Positions 7,000 through 15,907 of a stretch of 64,000 bases of DNA are shown one piece after another. Under the pieces are notes generated by a model, which saw only the letters and a program-made list of their open reading frames with translations, ran no database searches and was not told the DNA's origin. The stretch covers positions 930,001 through 994,000 of the forward strand of contig NZ_CP029425.2 in NCBI RefSeq assembly GCF_002278135.3. Direction: 5' to 3'. The position numbers and the translations under genes were made by a program. This DNA is from Bradyrhizobium ottawaense. GTDB taxonomy: Bacteria > Pseudomonadota > Alphaproteobacteria > Rhizobiales > Xanthobacteraceae. Numbering within the stretch: position 1 is the first letter of the stretch; every line of letters begins with the position of its first letter.

Positions 7000-7467
7000 C
7001 TGCACGGCATCTTCAACGTCAATGCGCGGATCGCGGTACGTCTGCAGGCACCCTTGTTGCGGCGGCTGCACATCGGGCAGCTCGCGATATCAGCTGTCAG
7101 TTTCCAGGTTCGCTGGCGCCCCTTGACGAACATTCGGTTTGCATTCGAAACGCTGCAACACAGTCATACGGGCGATGCCTTCGGCCCGCGCTCTACTCGT
7201 CGCTTCGCTCCTCACCGAGCCACCCTACGGGTGTCTCGGCCCTTCGCGTAACGATCGCTATCGCAAACACTCGCAAACAGTGGGGGCTTCCGCGAGTACC
7301 GACCGAACGATGGCGAGATAAAAGGCCGCAATGTGCGGCTCGGTTGGTTGGTTGTTTGTGCTGCTATTTTTCCTCGGGTCCGCAATGTGCGGCTTCGGCG
7401 CGCAATGTGCGCTCGACTATCAACCCGTTGCAGGGATTCTGCATTCCGCACATTGTCGAGGCTGGCC
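7000..7467. other. Non-coding stretch before the relaxase, candidate oriT region
   Basis: A frame opens at 6996 with an ATGA overlap but its 159 residues are cysteine- and arginine-rich with no family pattern, so I treat the stretch as non-coding. It ends in the repeat cluster listed at 7326-7455, directly in front of the relaxase gene, the usual place for a transfer origin. Confidence 0.55.
7326..7455. repeat. Four CGCAATGTGCG repeats in front of the relaxase gene
   Basis: CCGCAATGTGCGG occurs at 7326-7338 and 7380-7392, GCGCAATGTGCGC at 7400-7412, and the reverse form CCGCACATTG at 7446-7455. Each complete copy is itself an inverted repeat (five-base arms around ATG). CTCGAC (7412-7417) and GTCGAG (7455-7460) form a wider inverted pair. 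The cluster ends 13 bases before the relaxase ATG. It looks like binding sites for a relaxosome protein or repressor. Confidence 0.7.
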
Positions 7468-9207
7468 ATGGCTGAAGACAGCGATTTTCAACCACGGCCC
7501 GGCCGCATCCGCTCCTCGAGGAGCCAGCGGGCCAAGCCCTTCATCGCCCAGGCGCTTGCCGCCGCTCAACGCGCTGGCGGCGGCATTTCGCGAGCCGGCC
7601 AGCTCGTCAGCCACCGTCATTCGCGCTTCGGCCGCGGCCGAGCCGCCAGCGTGCGGGCAAACCGTCTGCTCACCGGCCGCTCGCGTCTGGTGACCATCAA
7701 GACCCGGGTCGTCCGGCACAGGGCGAGGTCGGCGCCGCTCGCGACGCATCTCGGCTATCTCCGGCGCGAAGGCGTGACCCGGGACGGGGAGAAGGCCCAC
7801 CTGTTCGGCCCGGGCACCGAGGATGCCGATCCCAAGGCCTTCGCCGAGCGCTGTCAGAATGACCGCCACCATTTCCGCTTCATCGTCTCCCCCGAGGACG
7901 CGCCTGACATGGCCGACCTCAAGGGTTTCGCCCGCGAATTGGTCGGCCAGATGGAAGTGGATCTGGGTACCAAGCTCGACTGGGTGGGGGTCGATCACTG
8001 GAACACCCAGCACCCCCACGTCCACATCATCGTGCGCGGCGTCGCAGAGGACGGCCAAGACCTCGTCATCTCCCGCGACTACATCAAGGAAGGGATGCGC
8101 GCCCGCGCCCAGGACCTGGTCACCCAGGAACTTGGACTGCGCTCCGATCTCGACATTCGTCGCTCGCTCGAGAGCCAGATCGGAGCCGAGCGCTGGACGC
8201 AGCTCGATCGCCAGCTTGTTCGCGATGCAAACCAGCACGGTGTTATCGACCTTGCGCCGCGTCCCGAGCAGCAGCCCGATCAATTCCATGCGTTGAAGGT
8301 TGGCCGGCTGCGACACTTGGAAAGTCTTGGCCTCGCTCATCAACTCGGGCCCGGCCAATGGTCCATGGACGAGGCCGCCGAAACGACCTTGCGCGAGCTC
8401 GGCGAACGCGGCGACATCATCAAGCGTATCCACCGCAGCTTGACCGAACGCGGCATCGAGCGCGGGAGCGCGAGTTACGTGTTATCAGGCGAAAATCTTG
8501 ACGTCCCCGTCATCGGGCGTCTCGTTGATCGCGGTCTCGACGACGAGCTCAAGGCGACCGCCTATGCCGTGGTCGACGGGGTCGACGGCCGCACCCACCA
8601 CATCCGGCTGCCCGACCTCGACGCTGCCGGCGACAGCGCGCCAGGCTCAATCGTCGAGCTTCGCAAATTCGATGACGCAAGAGGGCAGCGTCGCGTGGCG
8701 CTTGCCGTCCGCTCCGATCTCTCGATCGAAGCGCAGGTGACCGCGAGCGGCGCGACATGGCTCGATCGGCAGGCCGTCGCGCGCGACCCTGTGGCGCTTG
8801 GCCAGGGCGGCTTCGGCGCCGAGGTCCGCGACGCTATGGAACGGCGGCCCGAGCAGCTCATCGGGCAGGGGCTCGCCGAACGCCAGGCGCGTGGACTGGT
8901 GTTCGCGAAAAACCTTATCGGCACGCTGCGCCGTCGGGAGTTAGAGGATCTCGGCAAGCAGCTCGCCGCCGAGACCGGTCAGCCGTTCAACCCGTCGGCT
9001 AGCGGCGAGTATGTGGCAGGCACCTATCGGCAGCGCTTCGCGCTCGCCTCCGGCCGCTTCGCCATGATCGACGACGGTCTCGGCTTCCAGCTCGTGCCTT
9101 GGACGCCCTCACTCGATAAACAGCTCGGCCGGCATGTCTCTGGCGTCGCGCGCGCGGATGGCGGCATCGATTGGGGTTTTGGGCGCAACCGGGGGCTCGG
9201 CTTGTGA
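7468..9207 (+). CDS. rlxS: Relaxase, DUF3363/RlxS type
   Basis: A 579-residue VirD2/RlxS-type relaxase. The metal-binding histidine triad is in WNTQHPHVHIIVRG, preceded by HHFRFIVSPEDA; the N-terminal third also has arginine-rich stretches, and the C-terminal half carries the DUF3363 region up to GGIDWGFGRNRGLGL. The ATG at 7468 is preferred over an in-frame ATG at 7333 because it starts the family's MAEDxDFxPRPGR pattern and leaves the repeat cluster outside the gene. It would nick oriT and lead the strand into the recipient, handed over by TraG downstream. In ICEMlSymR7A the relaxase is RlxS. It appears intact. Confidence 0.9.
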   Translation: MAEDSDFQPRPGRIRSSRSQRAKPFIAQALAAAQRAGGGISRAGQLVSHRHSRFGRGRAASVRANRLLTGRSRLVTIKTRVVRHRARSAPLATHLGYLRREGVTRDGEKAHLFGPGTEDADPKAFAERCQNDRHHFRFIVSPEDAPDMADLKGFARELVGQMEVDLGTKLDWVGVDHWNTQHPHVHIIVRGVAEDGQDLVISRDYIKEGMRARAQDLVTQELGLRSDLDIRRSLESQIGAERWTQLDRQLVRDANQHGVIDLAPRPEQQPDQFHALKVGRLRHLESLGLAHQLGPGQWSMDEAAETTLRELGERGDIIKRIHRSLTERGIERGSASYVLSGENLDVPVIGRLVDRGLDDELKATAYAVVDGVDGRTHHIRLPDLDAAGDSAPGSIVELRKFDDARGQRRVALAVRSDLSIEAQVTASGATWLDRQAVARDPVALGQGGFGAEVRDAMERRPEQLIGQGLAERQARGLVFAKNLIGTLRRRELEDLGKQLAAETGQPFNPSASGEYVAGTYRQRFALASGRFAMIDDGLGFQLVPWTPSLDKQLGRHVSGVARADGGIDWGFGRNRGLGL

Positions 9208-9248
9208 GTGATCCTTCCAATCACCGACGTCAGGAGAGGGCGGCCGCC

Positions 9249-11231
9249 ATGTCGGCGACCAAGATTCTTTGGGGGCAGGTCATCATGGTCTTCGGCATCG
9301 TCCTGCTCACGATCTGGGCCGCGACGGAATGGACGGCTTGGCGCCTCGGCTTTCAGCCGCAGCTCGGGCAGCCCTGGTTCGAGCTGCTCCATTTTCCGTT
9401 CTACCTTCCGCCTGCCTTCTTCTGGTGGTGGTATGCCTACGATGCTTACGCGCCCTCAATCTTCACCGAGGGCGCCTTCATCGCGGCATCCGGCGGCATC
9501 ATCGCTGCGGCGGTCGCGATCGGTATGTCGGTCTGGCGCGCCCGCGAAGCGAAGAATGCCGAGACTTATGGGTCCGCGCGGTGGGCGAAGGCAAAGGAGA
9601 TCGAGCAGGCTGGATTGCTTGGACCCGACGGCGTGGTGCTCGGCCGGTTCGAGCGCACCTATCTTCGCCATGATGGACCGGAGCATGTCCTGTGCTTCGC
9701 ACCCACGCGATCGGGCAAGGGCGTCGGCCTCGTCATCCCTTCGCTCTTGACGTGGCCGGGCTCGGCTATCGTCCACGACCTCAAGGGGGAGAACTGGCAG
9801 CTCACTGCCGGCTTTCGCGCCCGACACGGCCGTGTCCTTCTGTTCGATCCGACCAACGCGAAGTCGTCGGCCTATAACCCGTTGCTCGAGGTGCGCCGCG
9901 GCGAGTGGGAGGTGCGCGACGTCCAGAACATTGCCGACATTCTGGTCGACCCGGAGGGCAGCCTCGAGAAGCGGAACCATTGGGAGAAAACCAGTCACGC
10001 CCTGCTGGTCGGCGCGATCCTCCACGTCCTCTATGCCGAGGAAGACAAGACGCTCGCCGGTGTCGCAGCCTTCTTGTCCGATCCCAAGCGGCCCATTGAG
10101 ACGACGCTTGCCGCAATGATGCGAACCGCGCATCTCGGCGAGGCCGGTGTTCATCCCGTCGTCGCGTCCGCTGCCCGCGAGTTGCTGAACAAGTCCGGCA
10201 ACGAACGCTCCGGTGTCTTGAGCACCGCCATGTCGTTCCTGGGCCTTTACCGAGATCCCGTGGTGGCGGAGGTGACGCGGTGCTGCGACTGGCGGATTAC
10301 CGATATCGTTGGCGGAGAGCGAGCGACCACGCTGTACCTTGTCGTGCCGCCCTCCGACATCAATCGCACCAAGCCGCTGATCCGTCTGATCCTCAACCAG
10401 ATAGGCCGCCGCTTGACCGAGGATCTGCAAGCCAAGGCCGGCCGGCGCCGGCTCCTCCTGATGCTCGACGAATTCCCGGCGCTCGGCCGGCTCGACTTCT
10501 TCGAGTCTGCGCTGGCCTTCATGGCCGGATACGGCATCAAGAGTTTCCTGATTGCTCAGTCGCTGAACCAGATCGAGAAGGCCTACGGGCCCAACAACTC
10601 GATCCTTGACAACTGCCACGTCCGGGTCAGCTTTGCGACCAACGACGAGCGCACCGCAAAGCGCGTGAGCGACGCGCTCGGCACGGCGACCGAGATGAAG
10701 GCGATGAAGAACTATGCCGGCAGCCGGCTGGCGCCTTGGCTGGGCCACCTCATGGTGTCGCGGTCCGAGACCGCCCGCCCGCTGCTCACGCCCGGCGAGA
10801 TGATGCAGCTCCCGCCCTCCGACGAGATCGTCATGATGTCGGGCCTCCATCCGATTCGGGCGAAGAAGGCGCGCTATTACGAAGATAGACGTTTCCAGGA
10901 GCGCATCATGGCGCCGCCGATGCTGACGAAATCCAATGGCGGCCGGTTGGACGATTGGAGCTCAAGGCCATTGCCGCCGCGCCCAAGGGCATTGGAGACG
11001 TTGAACGACGACCAGACGGATGACGAAGATCCAAAGGCCGCCGACCGCAGGCAGCAGCCGGAACTCGATCGAGACACGGTGGAGAATAAGGAACCACTCG
11101 AGAACGAGTTCGCTTCGGACCTCGTGGATGAGCTCGATGAAGATGTCCCGCGGATCAGGCGCATGAACGACATGATGCAGGGCGTGGCGCGCCAAGCCTC
11201 CCTCGATCCCGGCGACGATCTCGGATTGTGA
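9249..11231 (+). CDS. traG: Conjugative coupling protein TraG (VirD4 family)
   Basis: A 660-residue inner-membrane ATPase with two N-terminal membrane segments (about 10-28 and 50-95), Walker A APTRSGKGVGLV, Walker B LLMLDEFPALG, and the TraG/VirD4 blocks VHDLKGENW and FLIAQSLNQIEKAYG. The C-terminal 90 residues are acidic. The start at 9249 (MSATKILWGQV) follows GGAGAGG and matches family N-termini. It couples the relaxase-DNA complex to the secretion channel. The channel genes that normally follow (trbB onward) are deleted in this window, so transfer would need pore proteins from elsewhere. Confidence 0.95.
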   Translation: MSATKILWGQVIMVFGIVLLTIWAATEWTAWRLGFQPQLGQPWFELLHFPFYLPPAFFWWWYAYDAYAPSIFTEGAFIAASGGIIAAAVAIGMSVWRAREAKNAETYGSARWAKAKEIEQAGLLGPDGVVLGRFERTYLRHDGPEHVLCFAPTRSGKGVGLVIPSLLTWPGSAIVHDLKGENWQLTAGFRARHGRVLLFDPTNAKSSAYNPLLEVRRGEWEVRDVQNIADILVDPEGSLEKRNHWEKTSHALLVGAILHVLYAEEDKTLAGVAAFLSDPKRPIETTLAAMMRTAHLGEAGVHPVVASAARELLNKSGNERSGVLSTAMSFLGLYRDPVVAEVTRCCDWRITDIVGGERATTLYLVVPPSDINRTKPLIRLILNQIGRRLTEDLQAKAGRRRLLLMLDEFPALGRLDFFESALAFMAGYGIKSFLIAQSLNQIEKAYGPNNSILDNCHVRVSFATNDERTAKRVSDALGTATEMKAMKNYAGSRLAPWLGHLMVSRSETARPLLTPGEMMQLPPSDEIVMMSGLHPIRAKKARYYEDRRFQERIMAPPMLTKSNGGRLDDWSSRPLPPRPRALETLNDDQTDDEDPKAADRRQQPELDRDTVENKEPLENEFASDLVDELDEDVPRIRRMNDMMQGVARQASLDPGDDLGL

Positions 11232-11238
11232 GGTAGCC

Positions 11239-11679
11239 ATGATCGGGACAAAAAAGAAGGCTCAGCTGTCGGTCTATCTCGATCCTGATGTCATGAAGGC
11301 GCTATCGGCCTACGCCGCCCGGCGCGAGCAGTCGCTGTCGCTTATCGCGGAAGCCGCGATCGCTTCCTTTCTGTCGCCGGACGCCGATGAACGGCGAGAG
11401 GCTGCTACTGCCAAGCGTCTTGACCAGATCGACCGCCGGATCGCGCGCCTTGAGCGGGATGTCGGGATTTCGGTCGAGACTATCGCTCTCTTCATCCGCT
11501 TCTGGCTCACGACAACACCATCACTCCCCGAACCCGCCGCCAAGGCCGCGAGAGCACAGGCCGGAGCGCGTTATGATAATTTCCTTGCCGCATTGGGCCG
11601 CCGGCTCAATCAAGGGCCGAAACTGCGGCAAGAAATCCCGGAGGATGCCCAGCAGACTGACTCGTCCCCAGGCGAGTGA
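11239..11679 (+). CDS. CopG/RHH-type protein between traG and trbB
   Basis: A 146-residue protein with an N-terminal ribbon-helix-helix (AQLSVYLDPDVMKALSAYAARREQSLSLIAEAAIASFL), a coiled segment (QIDRRIARLERDVGI) and a hydrophobic ETIALFIRFWLTTTP. It begins seven bases after traG and lies at the constant place of the CopG-type gene between traG and trbB in this ICE family. It probably regulates transfer genes. Intact; the deletion starts in the gene after it. Confidence 0.85.
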   Translation: MIGTKKKAQLSVYLDPDVMKALSAYAARREQSLSLIAEAAIASFLSPDADERREAATAKRLDQIDRRIARLERDVGISVETIALFIRFWLTTTPSLPEPAAKAARAQAGARYDNFLAALGRRLNQGPKLRQEIPEDAQQTDSSPGE

Positions 11680-11788
11680 TGCTCAACCCCGACGGTCGGC
11701 TCTGGATCGATTGGCTGTCTGGCGGGTTGGAGGATAGCGGACGAACGATGTCCGCCGCCGACGGCGAGCGGATCGTGGACCATCCAAA
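11645..11788 (+). pseudogene. trbB: trbB remnant with internal and 3' deletion
   Basis: An ATG at 11645 overlaps the end of the CopG-type gene and reads MPSRLTRPQAS, like TrbB N-termini. After a change of frame near 11676 comes VMLNPDGRLWIDWLSGGLEDSG and MSAADGERIV, which is the well-conserved N-terminal region of the TrbB conjugation ATPase. About 30 codons between the two parts are missing, and everything after about 11788 is unrelated DNA. Walker boxes are absent, so the gene is dead. Confidence 0.75.
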
Positions 11789-12313
11789 AAGTGTTAGGCG
11801 ACCCGCGTGCTCAACTGCGAAATGCATGCCCTCCCCTGGATCAACTCGATCAGAGGCGACCCCCTGGCCCCGTATGCGACCGTCTGATGCGAGCTATATC
11901 CCTCGACGGCCTGCCAGGATCGACTGCGACCTAGCGAGTGATGTCAACGGGATGAGGGGGGATCCTGTGTTTGCGACAATTGTACAAGCGTTGCCAAGAT
12001 TGCCTCAGTCGAAGACACGGATAGTGTTCGCACATTCACGCTCGATTTCCCAGACTGGTTAACCAATGACCTCGCCATTGAAGCGGGCGTATCTTTAGAC
12101 GGTGTGTGTCTCAAGGCGACGACTGGCATTTCTTCCACCCGAGTTCTTCTCGACTCCAATCGAGCGAGTAAGCCAGGAGCCAATCAGCGCGCCGCGCCCG
12201 TGACTTGCTGGCGGAGTTGCGGCTATTATGTGTTTGCGAACAGGATCAACGAGATTTTGTCAGGCCCCATCCGTTGATCTATCTTCGGTCGGGCTTCTAG
12301 AGACAAACCGCCG
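11789..12313. other. Unassigned stretch inside the trb deletion
   Basis: No gene is recognised. One frame (about 11972 to TGA 12275-12277) stays open for about 100 codons and reads like protein (FTLDFPDWLTNDLAIEAG, then LKATTGISSTRVLLDSN), but it has no start codon and no family I know. It may be the tail of a lost gene. Confidence 0.5.
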
Positions 12314-12709
12314 ATGATGAAGACGTACACCGGCTCGTGTCACTGCGGCACCGTCCGTTTCGAGATCGACGCCGATATCGACCATGTGCGGGTTTGCGAC
12401 TGCTCTATCTGCTCGAAGCGTGGCGCGCTGATTTATCGCGTCGCCGAGGGCGACTTCCGGCTCCTGACGCCCCTCCAGGAGTTGTCGGTCTATCGCTGGG
12501 GTTTATTCACTGCGGCTGACTATTTTTGCCCGGTTTGCGGTATTTTGCCGTTCCGCAAACCAAGCCAGCCCACCGCAGCAGAACGCGAAGCCGGCATTCG
12601 GCCGTTCGACGGATGGGCAGTGAACGTGCGTTGCCTGAAGGACTTCGATCCGTTTTCAGTGCCCGTTCGGCAGATTCACGGCAGCAGGCTGACAATTGAT
12701 TCGCCATAG
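12314..12709 (+). CDS. GFA-family protein (glutathione-dependent formaldehyde-activating-like)
   Basis: A 131-residue zinc protein of the GFA/CENP-V fold. Zinc-binding cysteines are in YTGSCHCGTVRFEID, VRVCDCSICSKRG and YFCPVCGI; the spacing CHC-CxxC-CxxC is complete. Family members were named after S-(hydroxymethyl)glutathione synthase but most have no proven substrate. The gene stands alone in plus orientation among debris. Complete length; ATG at 12314 or 12317. Confidence 0.9.
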   Translation: MMKTYTGSCHCGTVRFEIDADIDHVRVCDCSICSKRGALIYRVAEGDFRLLTPLQELSVYRWGLFTAADYFCPVCGILPFRKPSQPTAAEREAGIRPFDGWAVNVRCLKDFDPFSVPVRQIHGSRLTIDSP

Positions 12710-12780
12710 CGGCCCTTGCCATGGACTTTCCGTTCGACTGCACGTGTTTATAATTGGTGATGTTCGTTGGACGTCGGCAC

Positions 12781-13277
12781 TCAAAGAACGAAATCGGCCC
12801 TTTCCACCACGCTGAGTTTGGGAGTAGTGCCACTTCATAGCCGAGCATCGGGAAAACCTTCAGAAGATGCTCGTTTTCGACAGGCATCCTCGAAATCATG
12901 ACGCGTCTCTTGATCGGTCGCGTGGATGGCCGGCCAAGGCGGAAGCGATGAACACGCGTCGATGATAGTGGCGTGCCTGTCCGAGTTCCTTGTCGCCGGC
13001 TCGCCTGTCACGCGTTCGAGACCCGCTGCGGCGTCGATCAGGCCGCGATCGAATAAACCCAGCCGTCGAACGCACTCGCTCGCGTCAGGTTTTCAAGGGA
13101 AAGATCAAACGCACTGTGCAGGCGCGCTTCAATACCTGTCCCGGGCAACGCGGGAACGCCCGACTCCAATTCCTTCCTTACGACCGGGCGTCCAGGCTCA
13201 TCTATCGTCGCGTAGCCGCGTCGGCCGAGTTCGGTCAGCAGCGTGGACTTCCCACAGCCGGGGCATCCCGAGATCAC
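12781..13277 (-). pseudogene. AAA_28-type NTPase with three frameshifts
   Basis: The minus strand starts MISGCPGCGKSTLLTELGRRGYATIDE (P-loop) and reads DGWVYSIAA then a stop. One frame over it continues FDRGLIDAAAGLERVTGEPAT, the family's Walker B side. A second shift leads to EHLLKVFPMLGYEVALLP and a third to SVVERADFVL followed by TGA at 12781-12783. Joined, these give the whole AAA_28 (ATP/NADK-like NTPase) protein of about 170 residues. Three independent shifts show long decay. Confidence 0.75.
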
Positions 13278-13675
13278 GGCGAATCGATCAGATATTCTTC
13301 AAGCTCAATTGGCGCTCCAATAGACTTGCCTGATGAGGCGTAATCTCCGCGCCTTTGCGCCTCCGGACACATCACACGTGGACTACGAAAGATCGCCCCA
13401 GTGGGGATGAACCCGGTTGCCGTGGTCAATCGGCTGCGTACAAATGGTTGAAAAAGTCGAGGCAATTGCGATTATCGAAGTCTCCTCTTCCGATGCGACC
13501 GCGCCCGCCAATGCATTTCGCGAACCTGCATCCGGCAACCAGTCGTCACTCACTCCCGTGCTGTGAAACGCACTCCAATTTAATCACAGCCCTGTTCGGC
13601 CGGCAAAGAAGGCTTGTCGGGCGAAATTGGTGTTCTAAGTCCCTCAATTGGCTACGTAGAAGCCGTTGAAATTCG
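13278..13675. other. Gene-free stretch
   Basis: Short frames on both strands show no family pattern or plausible start with ribosome-binding site. I see nothing here. Confidence 0.5.
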
Positions 13676-13957
13676 CTATTTTTTCTTGCGACGTGGACCC
13701 GCTGGCTTGCGGCTTTTAGGCAAGGTCTTCGGAGACCTAGCACCTTTGGGCGGCAGAACAAAGAACTCGGACAACTGCACGTCCAGCGTTTCGGCGATGC
13801 GGTCGAGAAGATCAATCGTCGGGTTCTTCGATTGCCGCTCAAGACTACTCATGTAGGAGCGGTCGATCCCGGCCTTCCAAGCCAATTGCTCCTGCGAGAT
13901 ACCCCGATTCACGCGAATCCGACGCACATTCCAGGCTACAATCGCACGAGTTTTCAT
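13676..13957 (-). CDS. XRE-family transcriptional regulator
   Basis: A 93-residue protein with a Cro/C1 domain at residues 9-64 (NVRRIRVNRGISQEQLAWKAGIDRSYMSSLERQSKNP, DLLDRIAETLDVQLSEFF) and a strongly basic tail (KTLPKSRKPAGPRRKKK) that may hold DNA non-specifically. It resembles solitary regulators common in Bradyrhizobiaceae. No nearby intact gene is an obvious target. Seems complete. Confidence 0.88.
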   Translation of the reverse strand: MKTRAIVAWNVRRIRVNRGISQEQLAWKAGIDRSYMSSLERQSKNPTIDLLDRIAETLDVQLSEFFVLPPKGARSPKTLPKSRKPAGPRRKKK

Positions 13958-14122
13958 ACGTCAACTCATGCCATGGTGCTAGGCCTCAAAACACTGGCTA
14001 TAATCCCGCTATTATTTCTTGGTCGGTGTTCCTCGACGTGATCTAGCCTCAAACGCGGCCGGGACCGTGATCGATGCACGTGGGCAGTCGGCGTCCCACG
14101 CGCTTCGCACGATGCCCGCGGC

Positions 14123-14284
14123 TTAGGATGTCGACAGTGTATCGGGGTATTTCGCCTCTAAGCTTTGGCCTATCTCCGAAAAAGCGCTCAAGACCGCATC
14201 GATCTGATCCCGTCCTATTCCAGCGTAGATGACCAACCGTACGTATCGATCGCCATAAGGGACGACAAGCACGCCCAATCCCGC
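14123..14284 (-). pseudogene. C-terminal fragment of an unidentified protein
   Basis: The minus strand reads EAGLGVLVVPYGDRYVRLV, then IYAGIGRDQIDAVLSAFSEIG and a stop. It has the look of the C-terminal small domain of a PLP-dependent enzyme, but I am not sure. It is fused directly to a truncated ABC permease, so a deletion joined the two. Confidence 0.4.
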
Positions 14285-14571
14285 TTCACCCAGCGTCCAA
14301 GATTTGAGGGCAGGAGCTCCGGAAAGACGTAGAACCACAGGAACATCTGGATCAGCAATGGCACGTTCCGAAAGAGAGCTGTGTAGACGAAGCCTATTCC
14401 ACGCACCGCTCTCGATCGAGCAGTGCGGGCTGTACCGACTAAGGTTCCGATCGCAAGCGCTAGGAGGAAGCTCACCACCGCCATGACTATTGTGAGACGC
14501 AGACCTTCCAGCAGCCATCCAAGCTGCGGCTGCTGGAAGAGAATACTCCAGTTCCAATTGTAGGAGAGCAT
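14285..14571 (-). pseudogene. Amino acid ABC transporter permease, N-terminal fragment
   Basis: Reads MLSYNWNWSILFQQPQLGWLLEGLRLTIV, two hydrophobic segments, and ALFRNVPLLIQMFLWFYVFPELLP, the N-terminal half of GltJ/HisM-type inner-membrane permeases of glutamate/aspartate uptake. The conserved EAA loop and C-terminal membrane segments are missing because the gene is cut at about 14285. Confidence 0.8.
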
Positions 14572-14583
14572 TCGACCCAGCCG

Positions 14584-14947
14584 CTATTGAGGGACTGCTT
14601 GCGCTTGCAAAACGGTCTCGAGCTTCTCGCTCAGTGGAATTCCAAATTGGTCAAACCACTTGTGGTAGAGAGATGTTATCTCTCCCGAGCGAAAGAGCTC
14701 GGCCAGCGTCTTGTTGACAGCCAAGCGAAACGCAGAGTCGTCACGGCGCATCATTAACCCGTACGGCTCGAAGGAGAGCGGGCGGCCGACGACCTCCAGA
14801 CGGTCGCGAGCCGGCTTTTGTCGCAAAGTGTAGAGGATCGCGTCGTCCGAACAAAACGCGTCGGCGCGATCGCTATCGACAGCCAAGAGTCCTTCTGAAA
14901 AATTCGAGATGTTTAGGATTTTCACGTTTGGGACCTTTAGTTTCTGG
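14584..14947 (-). pseudogene. Amino acid ABC transporter substrate-binding protein, C-terminal fragment
   Basis: About 120 residues: EGLLAVDSDRADAFCSDDAILYTL, LSFEPYGLMMRRDDSAFRLAVNKTLAEL and GEITSLYHKWFDQFGIPLSEKL, a GltI-like periplasmic binding protein tail. It is upstream of, and in operon order with, the permease fragment (gltI-gltJ). Its 5' part was replaced by an IS66 remnant that joins it at about 14948. Confidence 0.82.
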
Positions 14948-15229
14948 ACCCATCTGCGCCGCCGAGATCGATACTGCGCCGTCCGACGCCGAAGGCCATA
15001 TGAACTTGCCGCGATCCAGGCGCTTGGCGTAGAGCGACATGCCCAGCCCGTCATGCCAGAGGATCTTGACCAGATCGCCGCGGCGACCCCGGAAGATGTA
15101 GAGATCGCCAGCATGAGGATCGCGCTTCAGGCTCTCCTGGACCGCAAGCGCCAGGCTTTGCATCCCGCGGCGCATGTCGGTGTGGCCGGTGGCGATCCAG
15201 ACCCTGACGCCGCTCGGGATCGGGATCAT
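14948..15229 (-). pseudogene. tnpB: IS66 TnpB, C-terminally truncated
   Basis: Reads MIPIPSGVRVWIATGHTDMR, then LYIFRGRRGDLVKILWHDG, YAKRLDRGKFIWPS and SISAAQMG: the IS66 Orf2 pattern. After about 94 residues the frame enters foreign sequence at the junction with the ABC binding protein. Start overlaps the tnpA stop as usual in IS66. Confidence 0.88.
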
Positions 15230-15651
15230 CGCCGTCTCAGAAGCTCAAGAACCCGCTGCAGCGCCTCCGCGTCCACGTCCCGGTCAACGCGCACGCGACA
15301 GCCGCCCCCAAGCTCGATCTCGATAATGCCGGCCCGTGCACGTTGCGCAGGCGGTGAAGACACCGGTTGTGGCGCGCCACTCGAGATCGGAGCCGCCGCA
15401 GGCGTCATCTCAACCGGAACAAGCACCGGCGCGGCATCCCCGCTCAACTTGCCTTCCCGCGCCAACCGGCGCCACGTGAACAATTGGCTTGTCGACAGCC
15501 CGTTACGTCGTGCCGTGACCGACACCAGACGTGGCCCGCCATAGCTCTCGGTGACGATTCGCTGCTTTTCTTCCAATGTCCAACGACGTCGAGCGCCTGT
15601 CGAGACGACTTCAAGTCGGGAAACCTTCGGCATAGGCATATGGTCAGTCAT
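15226..15651 (-). CDS. tnpA: IS66 TnpA
   Basis: A 141-residue protein with an N-terminal helix-turn-helix (RRWTLEEKQRIVTESYGGPRLVSVTARRNGLSTSQLFTWRR), a linker and a C-terminal DVDAEALQRVLELLRRR. It is the accessory Orf1 of IS66 and is complete, but without tnpC has no use here. Confidence 0.9.
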   Translation of the reverse strand: MTDHMPMPKVSRLEVVSTGARRRWTLEEKQRIVTESYGGPRLVSVTARRNGLSTSQLFTWRRLAREGKLSGDAAPVLVPVEMTPAAAPISSGAPQPVSSPPAQRARAGIIEIELGGGCRVRVDRDVDAEALQRVLELLRRR

Positions 15652-15739
15652 ACGCCTATGTCTTCATCCTCCATCAAACCGCACAAGGCGGTCCTCCCCG
15701 GAGCGATACGTCGTCTATGCCGAGTCGCTGGACGACCTA

Positions 15740-15884
15740 GCAGCATCAGCCAGACTGGCCAGCAGATCTGCAGCGCCAGCTCAACATCCAGCCGACGCTG
15801 ACCATCCGGCCAGGTTTCCCCGTGCGGGTCATCGTTACCCGCGATTTGGTATTGGCACCCTACGGCAAGGGAGGAACGCCATGA
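15740..15884 (+). pseudogene. trbI: trbI C-terminal remnant
   Basis: The plus strand reads SISQTGQQI, shifts frame, then QRQLNIQPTLTIRPGFPV and RVIVTRDLVLAPYGKGGTP-stop. This is the conserved C-terminus of TrbI, the VirB10-like channel protein that ends the trb operon. All upstream trb sequence is missing, replaced by IS66. Confidence 0.78.
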
Positions 15885-15907
15885 CGAAGCTCAAACTCGG
15901 TCCGCTA
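15881..15907 (+). pseudogene. Start of the DUF2274 gene that follows trbI
   Basis: ATG at 15881 overlaps the trbI stop (ATGA) and reads MTKLKLGPL, the exact opening of the small DUF2274 protein downstream of trbI in rhizobial elements. After nine codons the frame enters an ABC permease fragment. Confidence 0.65.

Larger units (their letters stand above)
14948..15660 (-). mobile_element. IS66-family remnant
   Basis: Contains tnpA and a tnpB lacking only its last residues. The large transposase gene tnpC, which would follow on the left, is absent, so the element cannot move. It separates the ABC transporter debris from the trbI remnant. Confidence 0.8.

Noticed and set aside
6996..7475. A 159-residue gene overlapping the transglycosylase stop
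   Set aside because: The ATGA overlap is attractive, but composition (many C and R, no hydrophobic periodicity) and lack of any family pattern suggest chance. The stretch also holds the relaxase-proximal repeats.
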